In this document: piece by piece, positions 1 to 12,900 of the stretch
How positions within the stretch are numbered: the stretch's first letter is position 1
Layout of the letters: each line of letters begins with the position of its first letter
Assembly (NCBI GenBank): GCA_030248215.1
Contig: JASANG010001073.1
Coordinates: 62,001-126,000, forward strand
DNA: 64,000 nucleotides
Source of the DNA: Enoplolaimus lenunculus
Taxonomy: Eukaryota; Nematoda; Enoplea; Enoplida; Thoracostomopsidae
Reading direction: 5' to 3'
Notes under the pieces: model-generated
The model's database searches: none
Seen by the model: the letters and a program-made list of their open reading frames with translations, nothing else
Told to the model about the DNA's origin: nothing
Translations under genes and position numbers: made by a program

Positions 1-36
1 AAAGTTTTTGTGTTATGTAAGTCCTAACTAATCTTG

Positions 37-165
37 GCCCATGTAAAGACATGGCCCATTTAAAAACATGGGGCGGAACGTTTTTCTGGGGATTGCAAAG
101 GTGATTAGGCTTAGGCTTGGTATAAGCTTATGCCTACGTTCCGGCCGGAACAGCCACCCCCATAC
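37..165. mobile_element. TTAGGC MITE (family A), fragment
   Basis: It contains GGCCCATGTAAAGACATGG, then GGGGCGGAACGTTTTTCTGG and GATTAGGCTTAGGCTTGG. The right end is lost or rearranged. The rest of 1-3880 holds no recognisable exon. Confidence 0.6.
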
Positions 166-1582
166 CATCCATTTGGAGGGGCCCACCTTAACCGGTTCAA
201 ACAAAAACCGCTTAAGCTTTAAAATGCGTCTAGCTTCGAAAAGTTATTCTTTTCAGTTTCAATGATGCATTCAAATCTTTTAAATATTTGACACTCCACT
301 ATATTACTGTTATTATGTTGTAAATGTTTTCCTTAATAATCTTGCATAACCTCGATTAGTTATCACGAAAAAATCAATTGTATCAAATGATATATAACGC
401 TTTATTTTCCAGCGGCACACCTAAGAAACTATAATTCAGACACTTATTTAAGCTTAAATAGGTTTGGTTTCATATTTTGTTTGGATATTTATGTTGGAAA
501 ATTTAATTCAAAAACTGTATATAAATACAGAAGAAGCGCACATCTTAAAGGTGTCGATACTTTTACTCTTAGAACAAGGTGAAATTTAAACTTTTCAAAT
601 TAGGGTTGCCACTTGCCATGACTTTTCTTGTGTTATCATATTTCGTTATCCGATATTTAAAGCCGAAAATATCTGTAGGTAACTCAAAATATTGCAAGTA
701 ACTCAAAATATACTGTAGGTAAAGTCAAAACGTTATATTTTTTCAAAGGATAACGAATAGCCATGTTGCAAATAAAAAGACGAGAAATATCTGTTATACT
801 TTATATGAATGTGTGAATATTCTCAGCGTTGAAAAAGGTAACGCAGTCAGGGCGTTCGAATGAGGATTTTGTTACAATTTTTTATTTGTCGAAACCTTGA
901 AATTCAATTGATAAAAACTATTTTACCTGAATGAACAATTGTTAACTGGCGAATCTATGGGAGGGGCGCACCAAGGTTACAGCTTAAGCAACAGAGATCA
1001 AAACAAATTTTCGCATTAAGATTTAGTAGTAAAATTTCGTTTGTTTCCTTTTTCGTTACGCTCGCAAGCTTTTTTTCACCATTACGCTTTGCGACACTGT
1101 CCGTCAGAAATTTTCCGATCCGACACTTAAAATGAACGAATCTCAGAATTAAAATCATCAAAAAGACCGCGTGTCTATTGTATGTAATTTGAAACGATTG
1201 CTCAGCTCAGAATAGTATATTCGTACGAAAAATATCAAATAAGTAAATCTCGATGAGCAAAAAGCTATGAAAACTGTCGTATAAAACGTAAACGCACGGT
1301 GATTACAATAGTCCAAAAAGGAATATATAAACTTCAATGAATACTAAATGTGGTTCCAAGATATGATATGTACCACGTAGCTAAACTACGAGTGTAAGAT
1401 AAACATTTTTCCACACATTTCTGGTTAAAATCGCTATATTTTAAGCACAGAGCTTAAACATGGGTTTCTAGTGGAAACGTATATTAAAAAATTTCTGGGG
1501 GCCTACAAGGCCCAATGTAAACAACAGGAGCGGAACAGTATTAAGTGACAGTTGCAATTCCCAACGATTGGTCAATTGTTGA

Positions 1583-1744
1583 CGGGTCCGTAGCCAAGGG
1601 AGGACCAGGGGGGCTCAGCCCCCCCCCGGAAAATTTTGCCCCCCCTAAAGTTTTCAACTTTGCTTGTAACTCATTGAAAACCCTTGAACGCCCCTCCTGA
1701 AAAAAATTTTAGCCTCCCTAGCAAGGTGAGCTGGTTACGGTCCT
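1583..1744. mobile_element. MITE family B (GTAGCCA ends)
   Basis: Inverted ends GGTCCGTAGCCAAGGGAGG and GAGCTGGTTACGGTCC enclose a G/C-run-rich body with GGAAAATTTTGCCCCCC, CTTGCTTGTAACTCATTG and CCTAGCAAGGTGAGC. It is a high-copy non-autonomous DNA element, with about ten further copies in the window. Confidence 0.8.
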
Positions 1745-2429
1745 GATTCTTGAACGCTTTTATTGCTATGAGTCACATAGCCACCTTGACAGGCCAGAGA
1801 GATATATACTGGTGCAAGATTTTTATATGGGCCAACATTTCTAAGGGTCCCAATATTTTGGTGGGGCTGCGCTCCAATGCCCCGTTTCACACTTTGGTCG
1901 AGAGACTGAATGCCAGAGTCACAATTGTGTGTTGGGGCCGAAAGCTTTTCAGTACCAGAAACCTCTTCCATAGGCGGTCCGCATGTACTGAACCAAGTAT
2001 CTGTGAATAACGCACTGTAAGCTCAAGTTCAGCTTCCACAACCAAGTCAAAACAAAAAATTGTAAACAAACGAACACGAAAATGAACGTGTACTATAGCT
2101 TAAACAATCTCATCCGCTATATGTATGTATAAAAACTCAGTTTGTTTATTGAAAAATTGAAATATTTGTAAACAAAATCACTGACAAGAACTTCCAAAAA
2201 CAGTGTTTTTCAGTTTTATACCTTATTAATGTGTTTAGCACTGAACATATTCACAGCCGAAGAGACTTGTAAAGCATCCCTCAGTGCGGTTATATCCAGA
2301 TGGTTGCCTTCATTCTGAAAAACAGTAAAAAAGCTCGGCTTTCAAATCTATGCAATATAAATGAAAACTGAATTTCGCCCCAGTGGATTGAATTGCGCAA
2401 GTCGTTTTAACTAATGTACTTTTATATAA

Positions 2430-2665
2430 CATGGCCGTAAGAGAAGTATAGGCATATTCGTAAGCCTAAGCCTAATCTAAAGATTAAAGGTAACGATTAG
2501 CCTGTACCTAAGCCTAAGCATAAAAAAATCGACCAATGTTACTTTCAGGGCCGTAAAAGCAGATTAAACGTACTCCTAAACCTAAGCCTAAGCCTAAGCA
2601 TTGCAAAAGCGTATTCCTAAGCCTAAGCGTAAGCCTAAGCCAAAGCAAAAAATGTAGTCTAGAGT
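2430..2665. mobile_element. TTAGGC MITE (family A), compound copy
   Basis: Several CCTAAGCCTAAGCC stretches (reverse complement of TTAGGC) lie between 2460 and 2645, separated by an internal CAATGTTACTTTCAGGGCCG end-like block near 2534. This suggests two family A copies joined or nested. Small family A remnants also lie at 3285-3340 and 3690-3760. Confidence 0.65.
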
Positions 2666-3880
2666 GTGTGCATACTCTTTTGCTGAATTTACTAATTTTC
2701 AAGATCCCAGATGTACCTACAACAGATAGTCGTATCTGGCACCAATGAACAGTTAGATTATCCGGCTACTTCCATCTGCAATGGGGGGTTACCCGATGGG
2801 TTTCCTAAATAACTTTCACAACAGACAAAGTTTATGCGGTTGCAAAATATTTAAAATTTTGTATAATCCAAATCGTAAACAAAATAAAACGGCAAATTGA
2901 GCTAATCAAATAGTTTGTTTTCTTTAACATCAAGAGAAGCCGAGTTTAGTGAACCACTATCTGTTTGCTTTAGTAATTTATAGATAAAGCAACTTTATGT
3001 CAGTTTGATCTTCGAAATTTTACAAACCAGGAAATGCATTCATCAGGTATTTGAATTTATCGGAGCTGTATTTTCAACTGTGTGTACTTATCATTTATCG
3101 CCAATTAGTGATAGGTTTTAAAATAAGCGAATTGCGCAGCTGCTGATCTCAAAACTTGCACACAGGTAATTCAGAAAGCGAAATTTTTTAGCCTTGTCTT
3201 TTCAGGTGTCAACCGTTACAAGGATTATCGGAAACTGGTGATGGCTACTGCGCACATTTGGGAATATGGTTGTAAAATGTGCGTCACCCGAGCCTAAGCG
3301 TAATTTTCCAAACGGAAAGTGTAAGCCTAAGCATGGCCATAGTGAATAATTTCTTAGAATATTGGGACAGTGTCCAATCAAGCTTAGAACGCTTGATATT
3401 GGCGACGAATGCGCAATGAGAATGCAAATGCATATATTGATAAAAATCAAGAATTATGAGCTAAACTTGATATAATTGCCATTCACTCGAAAGATTGCGG
3501 GGAAGGCTGAGTTTCCGGACGCACGTGCAGCACCTCGACTCCCACTTTGGGCGCCTTCTACTCTGATTCCAAATTTCAGTGGTCCAATCATTATTGGAGA
3601 AAAGTTGTGCAATTTATTCTTGGCTGTCTTTAATTTCTTTTTTGTTACCAAAAACCGCTGAACACCGTAGTTTGAAAGCGGGGAAATGTATAGAACAGGG
3701 CCGGGTCAGTAATATAAACACATTCCTAGGCCTAATCCTAAGTCTAACGGTTAAGTATCATTTATATCCAGTCAGTCTGTTTCTATTTTCACAGCAAGTT
3801 GTGACTGTTTTGATAAAAAGTGAAGGCTAACACATTGAATGTTGGAATTTATGCACAAAGGCTGTAAATTATTTATATAA

Positions 3881-3886
3881 TTTATT
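3881..3886 (-). terminator. polyadenylation signal of the TMTC4-like gene
   Basis: Read on the minus strand this is AATAAA, about 28 bases past the TAG stop at 3914. It implies a very short 3' UTR. AT-rich DNA makes chance matches common, so this rests on position only. Confidence 0.5.
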
Positions 3887-3913
3887 TTTAGTAAATAAAA
3901 TTCAAAATAAGTA

Positions 3914-6900
3914 CTATTTTTCATTAAAATTACTAGATTTGAGTAACTCGAGATATTTCTTTATTTTGACAGAATCAGGATTCTGATCCAACGCCCGTTT
4001 GTACATAGTTTCCGCTTCAGCGTACCTGTTAGTTCGATGATAAAGAACTCCTGAAACATTAACATAGGTTCATTAACAAAATATATAACACAATGTGTCT
4101 ATATTTACGCATGGTCTGGTAGGAAGGAATATAGGACCCCAGGATCGACCATCTGCAGAGGAACATATGCGTTCCAGATTGATGCCTGCTTAAGACATTA
4201 TACAAATTACAGACATGTTAAAATATACACATAAACCAAACAGCATTCGTGTTATATAATAACAACACAAAGAAAAAGTAAACAAAAATGTTGTATCTTT
4301 AAAATTGTTCACTTAGAAGTATAGAAGCAAATTGTCATATAGATACAAAAATCTGCAGGAACGCTGCCCAAAATACGTTGTAGAGCGTTCCAACTTTAAT
4401 ATATAAATGTTAAAATATACGCATAAAGCAAACAGGCTTCGTGTTATAGAATAACAACAGAAAGAAAAAGTAAACAACAGTCATCTATCTTCAGAATTTT
4501 TCAGTTACAAGTATGGAAGCAAATTTTCATATGGATATACAAATCTGCTAGAATGCTGTCCAAAATACGTATGTGCGACATTCCAGCTTTAATATATCGA
4601 CTAGTCGACATGGTTGAAAATTTGCGACCTTACATATATTTTTCCTGAGAAGTTTAACTTCTGCCTAAAAACTGCGCAACACTTTTCGGTACATTTGGTT
4701 TCACGTCACATATATAACTTTAGTTCTTCACTACATCATGTTACATTGACTTTTGTATACAGTATTTATGTGCTCTAATTTACATGCAAACACAGCATCT
4801 GGAACGCTGCCCAAAGTACTTATGTGGGGTGTTCCAACTTTAATAAAATATAGATTAGAAATTAGCTGAACAAAGTCGAAATTTAAACTAAAATACTTTT
4901 ATGTTTTGTTGCAACAAATTTTGCATACTACCAATCATAAACTTCAACGAATTTTACCTAAATTTGATAGTGCAGCCGTATAAGCTGTATCAATTCGAAT
5001 GGCTGCTTTATACAAATCCTCGGCAAAGTTGTAATCTCCAGCGCGAGCATAAAGGTTCGCAATTGTATAGCACAATATGGGTTGCGCTGGATTAGCTTCA
5101 ATGGCTTCTTCAGCAAACAATACCGCCAGACCAGTGTCTCCTGAACAAAATACTATGTTCAAAGAAAAAAATCAAATAATACGTTCATTATGGATTGTAT
5201 TTAAAATCCTTGGCTTTACATGTTCTCTATTGCAATTTTGGTACAACTACAAAATTAATATTCAAATCAATCCAAAGTTTTTAAAAAACTTTCACCACGG
5301 TTCTAAGCGAGTCTTTTAAGAGCGGTGCTGAATAAGCAATTCATAATTTTAAAGTATGATCACACCCTACACTGGTTCGATTCGCTTGTTATGAACGTCC
5401 AAAATAGCGCATTCCAAAATGGTATGCTCGTTTAATAAAAATTTAATACAGAACAATGCAGTTAGAATCAAAAAAGACTATATTAAGCCAGTTATATTTG
5501 AAATGAAATTAAGCAAAGTTATATCCGAAACTTTTAGTAGGTCCTTTTTTGCCGAAAAAATTCGTATGTCAGCATACTTTAAAAATATCAAAAATTTGCT
5601 TTCTAGAAACATTATTAAATGAATTGTTTACATCAAGAGTCGACAATGACTTTTTAGACAAGAGTGTGTAACTTCTTAGATATCGTGACACTCAATGTAC
5701 CAGTGTACGTTGCATTTTTGCCACACGTCCTCATTTTGGGGGTTGAGATTAGAAACGCAACACACAAAACAGGAGACTAAACGATAATGAGATGAAGAAT
5801 ATAAGCGCACCATTGTTTACCGAGCATATTATTAGCACGTTCTCCAATTTCATGGTGTCAACCACCCCGCCCGGAGTAAGGGACGGGGTTGGACAAAAAC
5901 GCAACATGCGCTGGCTGCAATCTTTTCTACACAGAATGCATTAAGTTGCACACTCTTGTGTAAATCATTCACACTTGCTTAAATTATTACCTATCGCATC
6001 AGCATGAATAATCAAATTCGTCCATGCTTTGATGTGATTTTGATTCAGTCTCGTAGCGTTACGCCAACATCCTATTGCGTCACTGTGCATTTGACGTTGT
6101 AAATACTGAAAAATGGGTGACTGGAACATAGTGTAACCTGCTTCTCAGGCACAAAGGACGGACAGTGCCCGTGAGATCGTGGCTACCGCGCCCAGTCGTT
6201 GTGCCTGGGAGGTGGGGCCGCTCATGCGCTGTCTATACCATGACAACATTGCAACCTATGGGCATATCCTTACGCATAGATTGTTGTCGCATAACATAAC
6301 CGTAGTGTCATCAATTGGTGTCTATGTAGTAAATGCTTGGGCCCGTTTCAACATCACTACAAAACAAACCTGAACCAGGGCAACGTAATGTTCGAATCTG
6401 GACATATCAGATGCAATTTTTCGTTAAATATTTTCGTTGAATAGCGACAATATTCCATTACGCGTGCACTTTTTACAATACTTTGTTTAACTTTTTGCAG
6501 TCAATACGATAGTTTAGGCGTGAAACATATTCTATACCTTATAGCTTGCCAGGTTTATGGCACACTTTTTTAGTTTTTCCACACACAACTGAAACGTGGA
6601 GGAAAACTAAACAACATTGTTTTTTAGAAAGTTTTGAACAAAAACGGGTTTCATTCTACAATGGGTAAGAACGGCCACGTTTTGGATTTGCTATCCGGTT
6701 CCTTCCACCTCAAGAACCTTTCGAAATCTGAAATGTAGATACTCTAAATATGTCTCACACTAAACGGTTTACATCCTTGAGCGCCAAAACGCAGTATCCG
6801 AAAGTGTATACTTAGACATTTTACCAGTTTAAACAATAAATTGCTTAGTGCCGACAGCATGAGAGGCTTTAGCCCCCATAGGCACCAATGAACAACATTT

Positions 6901-9900
6901 TTGTGTATGGCGAAACGTTTCATTGTAAGGGGAAATAAAAAAAGTGCCGGATATAATATATACGGGTATTTAAATAGTTCTGTACAAAATTGACAAAAAA
7001 TAAAATTATTCAATATAAATGTATAACGATCCAGATGAGTCAAATTTCTCACCAAATTGCCCAAATTGAAATAGCAATCGGCACAAAATGGTTGATGCTG
7101 CAACGCCGCATGATAGCTGACGTCTGCTTGATCGAGTTTGTTCAGTTGAGCTGATACAATTCCGAGGTTCATCCAAGCAGTTGAAAAGTCGTTTCTGAAA
7201 TCGTTTTCGAGAACTGTTCAGGAAGAAGAATTCAATTGTTGCGGTAAACCTGTGGGATTTTTGTGTAATCCCTCTAATTTCAAAAGTATATGTAGTGAGT
7301 TGGTTTCTCGTTTATGCTGTATCGGCACCCTCATGTGAAAAAATATTCTACCGCAATAAAATTCTATGAAAAGTATTACAAACAATCTAAAAAGAATATC
7401 AATCAATTCTAAGTTTGGAATTCATCAGTTCGGTTTCGTTTGGTTTTCAATTATTGTCATCCCGGCTGTGAATGATAGAGAATGAATTGTGTGTTATTTT
7501 TGGTCCAAGTTTCAATATTTTTCAGAATTATAGTTCTAGCTATTCGAATTGTGACAACATTTTCTGAGTAGACATTTTTTTCAATTCGAGTCATTTTATT
7601 CCACGCTTGCTGTCTAAAATTTATCACAGTTTGTGCTTTAACTTTGGTGCTTTATTTTTATTGTGTTGTCATTTGAATTCAGTATTAAAAATTTTAATCC
7701 TGCTTGCTTCCTGACGAGAAATCGATCTGGAAGGACGAATCCTGAGAAAATCGTCAATAGCTAGAGAGTTCCATCCAAAATCGACGTTTACTTATATATA
7801 ACAGCTCTATTTTAAGTTTTGACCTTTCGAACAAAAAACAGTAATTACTTGATGTTGACAGCGCTCTTCAACAATTGTTCCGCCTCCTTGAGTTCGCCTT
7901 CATCTTTGAGCAAATTAGCCAAGTTGTTCATCGCGTTTTGGTAATCTGGCGACAACCTGAAAAAACAAAATTGGTTAAAAAAAGATATGGCACGCTGTAC
8001 CTTTATTCATAACTGTAACATTGCGTTATTTATAATAGTTATTTGACTAGCACCATAGGTTCACAATTTAATGTCAATTCGCCTACTTCCGCTTACAAGA
8101 TACAAAATGTCATTAAAAACCGTTGCTGTGCCTTCAACCTAGGCTCGTATTCTGAAATGTGTGTAGCCCCTATCACCAGTTGATTACAGGTCTTGTATAA
8201 CCTTCTAAATAATAAATGTTGAATTTCGAAATTTCATCACACTTCGTACTTTATTTGTGCTACTTTGCTGCTGATTTTGAGATCGACAAGTGCACGAGTT
8301 TGTCAATTTGAAAACCTATTGCTAACTGGTGATAGGTGCCATAAAACATTTGAGAATATGGGTCCTAAAATGAAAGTAAACTTTGACCTCAAATTAAACC
8401 CACGTTATTTCTGTTTCATAATATATATTACATTTCAAACATTATCCTGAGCTGTTTTGAAAGGCTCACGTTACAAAAGTATCTTCTTACCTTGAAGCCC
8501 TAAATTCATCATTTTGTTTCTACGCAACTATCTCTAGGTATAAGAAATATTCTGCAAACCTTATATCTAATAAACGTGTGTTTCATATGTTCCTTCATAA
8601 GCAACAGAAAAACACTTCAGTGTATTTTATACTAATGGTATTAGCAATTTAAGCTTTAGCTTTAGATCCTGTCAAAATTAAAAATAGTACAAAAATTCAT
8701 TACTAATTACAAGAAACATTACATTAAGGTTTTGCTTGCCTAATATACTAATAGACTATTTGTTTACGAATTAATTGTAATGTGTGCACCTGAGCGCATG
8801 ACGATAACTATCAATTGCTTCACGTTTAGCACCGGTTTCTGAAAGCACTTTGGCTAAATTGTAATGCGCTTTGGCGTTTAATGGGCAAATCGCAGCACCA
8901 GACCGAAATAGCCGTTCTTCCGACAACCAATCACGATTTCGCTAAAAACGAAAATGCATTCAAAACAGCTTAAAGGTTTTTTGACCAGGCTCGCAACCAG
9001 GAATTGTTAGTGTGGGAGCAAGTTTATTTATAGGCGAGGAAAGAAAACTTTAACCTAGAATTCTTTTAAATACAAACAACCATTTTTATAGTTCAGCGAT
9101 TTTATCTGGTCGGCCGGTTGCCAAATTCCTTTTAAAACCGAACTGAATAAGCAATTGTCGCCAGAAGATAAATAAATCGCATAAAAAATAAAAACCAACA
9201 TAAAAATCGCTGAAATGATGATATTTTTATTATATAACTTCTGTTTTAATATACCATGCGAGATGGTCCCGTGGGACGCCAAAAAACATACCCACTTCAT
9301 GAAACTTTTTTACTAATCGGGCGAACAGTTTCTCTGTGCACTTGCACATACTTGAGATTCATCGACTAGAAATAGTAACGGGACTATTGAGAGTTTATAA
9401 AAAGATTAATTACCTGTACGCAACGAGCTGCAAATACAACAACCATTATCGCAAGCGAAACATCAATTGCTGCCTAAAAATAAACCTCAAACTTATTTTA
9501 CTGAAGTGTAAAACAAATGGGTAATGTAAAATAAATTATGTGGCGTATTATTACTTATATATACACTATAAAAGCTTAAACTAACTTGATTTAACCTTAA
9601 GGCAATCCAGCAGCATTACACTAACTTTCCAGATTAACTAAATTAACAGGCAGGTTTACGCTTACACTCATTTAAAATCTTACACATTTTGAGTTTAATC
9701 TAAACTCAATGAACTCTTAGATACACATAATTTCTGGGTTGCACTTGTTACTTGAACAAAAATAAGTTTACTTAAACTTGTGTTAAACTTAAATCCATTT
9801 TAGTTTAAGTAAAACTTAAAATTCTAGTAGTTCGTCCAACTATTTAAGTTTTACTAAAACTAATATTCAAGCTTACTTAAGCTATAATTTAAGTTTAAGC

Positions 9901-12900
9901 CATTAGAGAGTATATATTGAATTACTGGCAAAAGAAATAAAGTTTATGACCATCCTAAAATTCGCACTAAATCTGAGACGTTTTTGCAAAAGTTACGTAT
10001 TAAACGATTATACAAGGTGATAAAACAAATTAGAATGTTATTAATAACGCTTAGCATCATCCGCATATAAATTAATTACGGCTGTAGCCAAAATAACACT
10101 GAACTACCGCTTTTCGGCTTCCAATTATTATCTCCAAAAGATGGGGCTCATGTGAAAGACATCGTGTAAACGATTTCAATGCTATATACATATCTACGGC
10201 TTAGACAACGGCCAATAATGATAAAACGGTACGTCCCTGCGCTTGCGGAACACGGGGACGTACACCCACCCCCGCCAGAAAATTTTTTGAAATAAAACCG
10301 ATCTTACAATTTTTCTCTCTCAGAAAATTGACACGTATATAGCATACAGTAAAAAAATTGCGTTTCATAACATTTACCAGAAGTCAAAATCTTCTGAATC
10401 TGCCGCTGGTTCCTGATTACTACAAATACTCATGAAGACAAATGTCTTAAGAATATCCAACTAACCTTGACTTGTTTCGATTTGTTGTGAACTGAAACGA
10501 AAGTGGTTACGGTAGACAACAACAGAGCCCATCCAATCGTTGGAATATACAAAACACGTTCAGCGATCACAAATCCGACGTGGACAAATAGATTTGAGGA
10601 TGGAAGAAACGGTAAAATCAATAAGCACAGCCCGATTTGAATGAGTCTAAAATAAAGTAATGGAATATATACGGTGAAATTCAAAAGTTACAACGTTATA
10701 GCAAAAGCAACCGTAAAGTGAAAAGATTGGGATAAATTTTTAGAGTTGTGTATTGCATGGAAATTTAACTCGGTTTCATGTTCCAACATTCAAAATTCAA
10801 CATTAATAGTGTTGGTGTAATAAATAATCAGAAAAACTTAGCAAAACATTTAGAGACCCAAAGAAAGGTTAGACTGACTTATGGCTATTTATTTCGCCGC
10901 TCCAAAGGGTACCTTCTTCGCTATTCGGCTCTGGACTGTTGTTTACTTTCCAATCCAGGCGCAACTTTTGGACCACACACACGTGTAACTTATGACAGCC
11001 ATTTTACTGCTTAAGTTCATATACTTGCAAAATAAGACTTAAGTATGCTTGCCATAAATATGAGTAACATTACACCTACTTTAATTAATGAACCATTTTT
11101 TGCTCCTGGACGCATTTACTGATTCTAAATGGGGAAACTCTTACGGACTGTAATTGAGAGACTTCTATTGACTTAAACTCAAAATAAGAACCCCGTACTC
11201 TTATTACCTCCTCCCTTTATTCAAGTCACTACTCTCTAAAAACTTAAGCTTAAATTATAGCTTAACTAAACTTGAATATCAGTTTAAGTAAAACTTAAAT
11301 GGCTGGACGGACTAACTAAACTAGAATTTTAAGTTTTATTTAAACTAACGTGTTTTTAAATTTAACATGAGATTAAGTAAACTTATTTTTAGATTAAGTA
11401 ACAAGTGCAGCAGTGTATTTAAGAGTTCATTAAGTTTAGCTTAAACTGAAAATAAGTAACATTTTAAATGAGCTTAAGCGTAAACCTACCGCTTAGTTTA
11501 GTTAATCTAGAAAGTTAGTTTAATACTGGCGGATTAGCTTAAGCTTAAATCAAGTTAGTTTATGCTTTTAGAGAGTACAGCATATAAATTGGATATTAAA
11601 CAAAATGAATACCACGGAACAAAATTAAGAATTTTTGCTACCGCAAGCGGTTGCTATGACGCAAAGAAACAAGCATTGAGTTCAACCATGGAACTAATTT
11701 TCCTTTGGTTTCCGTTTCATGAGACGAATTTTGTCTAGCATACACGAAACTAAATTGATACTGTAGTGACCTGAATAGGGGGCTTTTGATATGTATTTTG
11801 CCTCTTACGATACCTCCATAAACGGACTGACACTTCGGTAATATTGTGCAAGAATTCATTCGTTACTTTTGAATAGGACATGTTTAATAATTTAACCATA
11901 TCCCTTGATCCTGCAAACAAATTTGTAATATACCTTCTAAACGATTTCAAGGGACAAGCCAATGCAACATAAACCAATGCACAGAGCCAGCCCCAGAACA
12001 CTATCACAGCAGCGATCCGCCAATCACAGAACGACTGAATAGGAACGATACAACCCATTGACCAATCAAAACACAGCCATTGAGGACATATCAGTAACCA
12101 CAGGTTAAGCGTCCAAATATAATTCATATTCAGGATCTGAAGTTGAAAAATCCGTTTTATCGTTTTTGACATTAAAGACAGATATTGGAGAATGTGTACA
12201 AAAGCCTAAATTCAGAAAACTACTTATGTGAAACAGTTTGAGATGTCGGTGTAACTAATACTTGATCGCACTTTGTCTTCACATTTACGTTTCGGCCGAG
12301 GCCAGGTTTAGGCTTAGATAAAATCTTTCTTGTACCTAAGTCTGTGTCTAAGACTTAATCTTAATGTATGAGCGTAAGTGTACAAGAGCGTTAAATAAGC
12401 AATGATGCCGACAAACTTTTGTGAACCAGTTTGAAAACTTCGGTTTAACTAATGTTGCAATCACTTAGTCAACTTTAGCTCATATGATATAAGAAACAAT
12501 GCATTTGTGTAGCGAAATCATGGCGTGGCCGCACAATATTCTCGTAGTACCTTCAACGCTGGGTTATCAATAAACGCAACCGGATTGTCATGAGCAGTGA
12601 ACGTGGGCACTGTAAATCCCATTATTGCAATTCGAACAAACAGTAGCACGGCCGTTGCAACTGAAAGGAGCACGCAACGATAGAGCAGTCCTTCACCGGC
12701 CTTTTCCTGAAATAAAACCAGTTCTTTAGTATAATACTAATATAACTTAAAAACATCCATCGAATAAATTCATGCCCTAATGAGTGATGAACAAGAAGCT
12801 ATCATACACTTCCACGCAGAGGTTCAGGCTTAGGTTTACGAAACGGTTTACTTAAGCATAGTAAGCCCTTCTTACAATTTCGAAACTTTCACCGATAATG

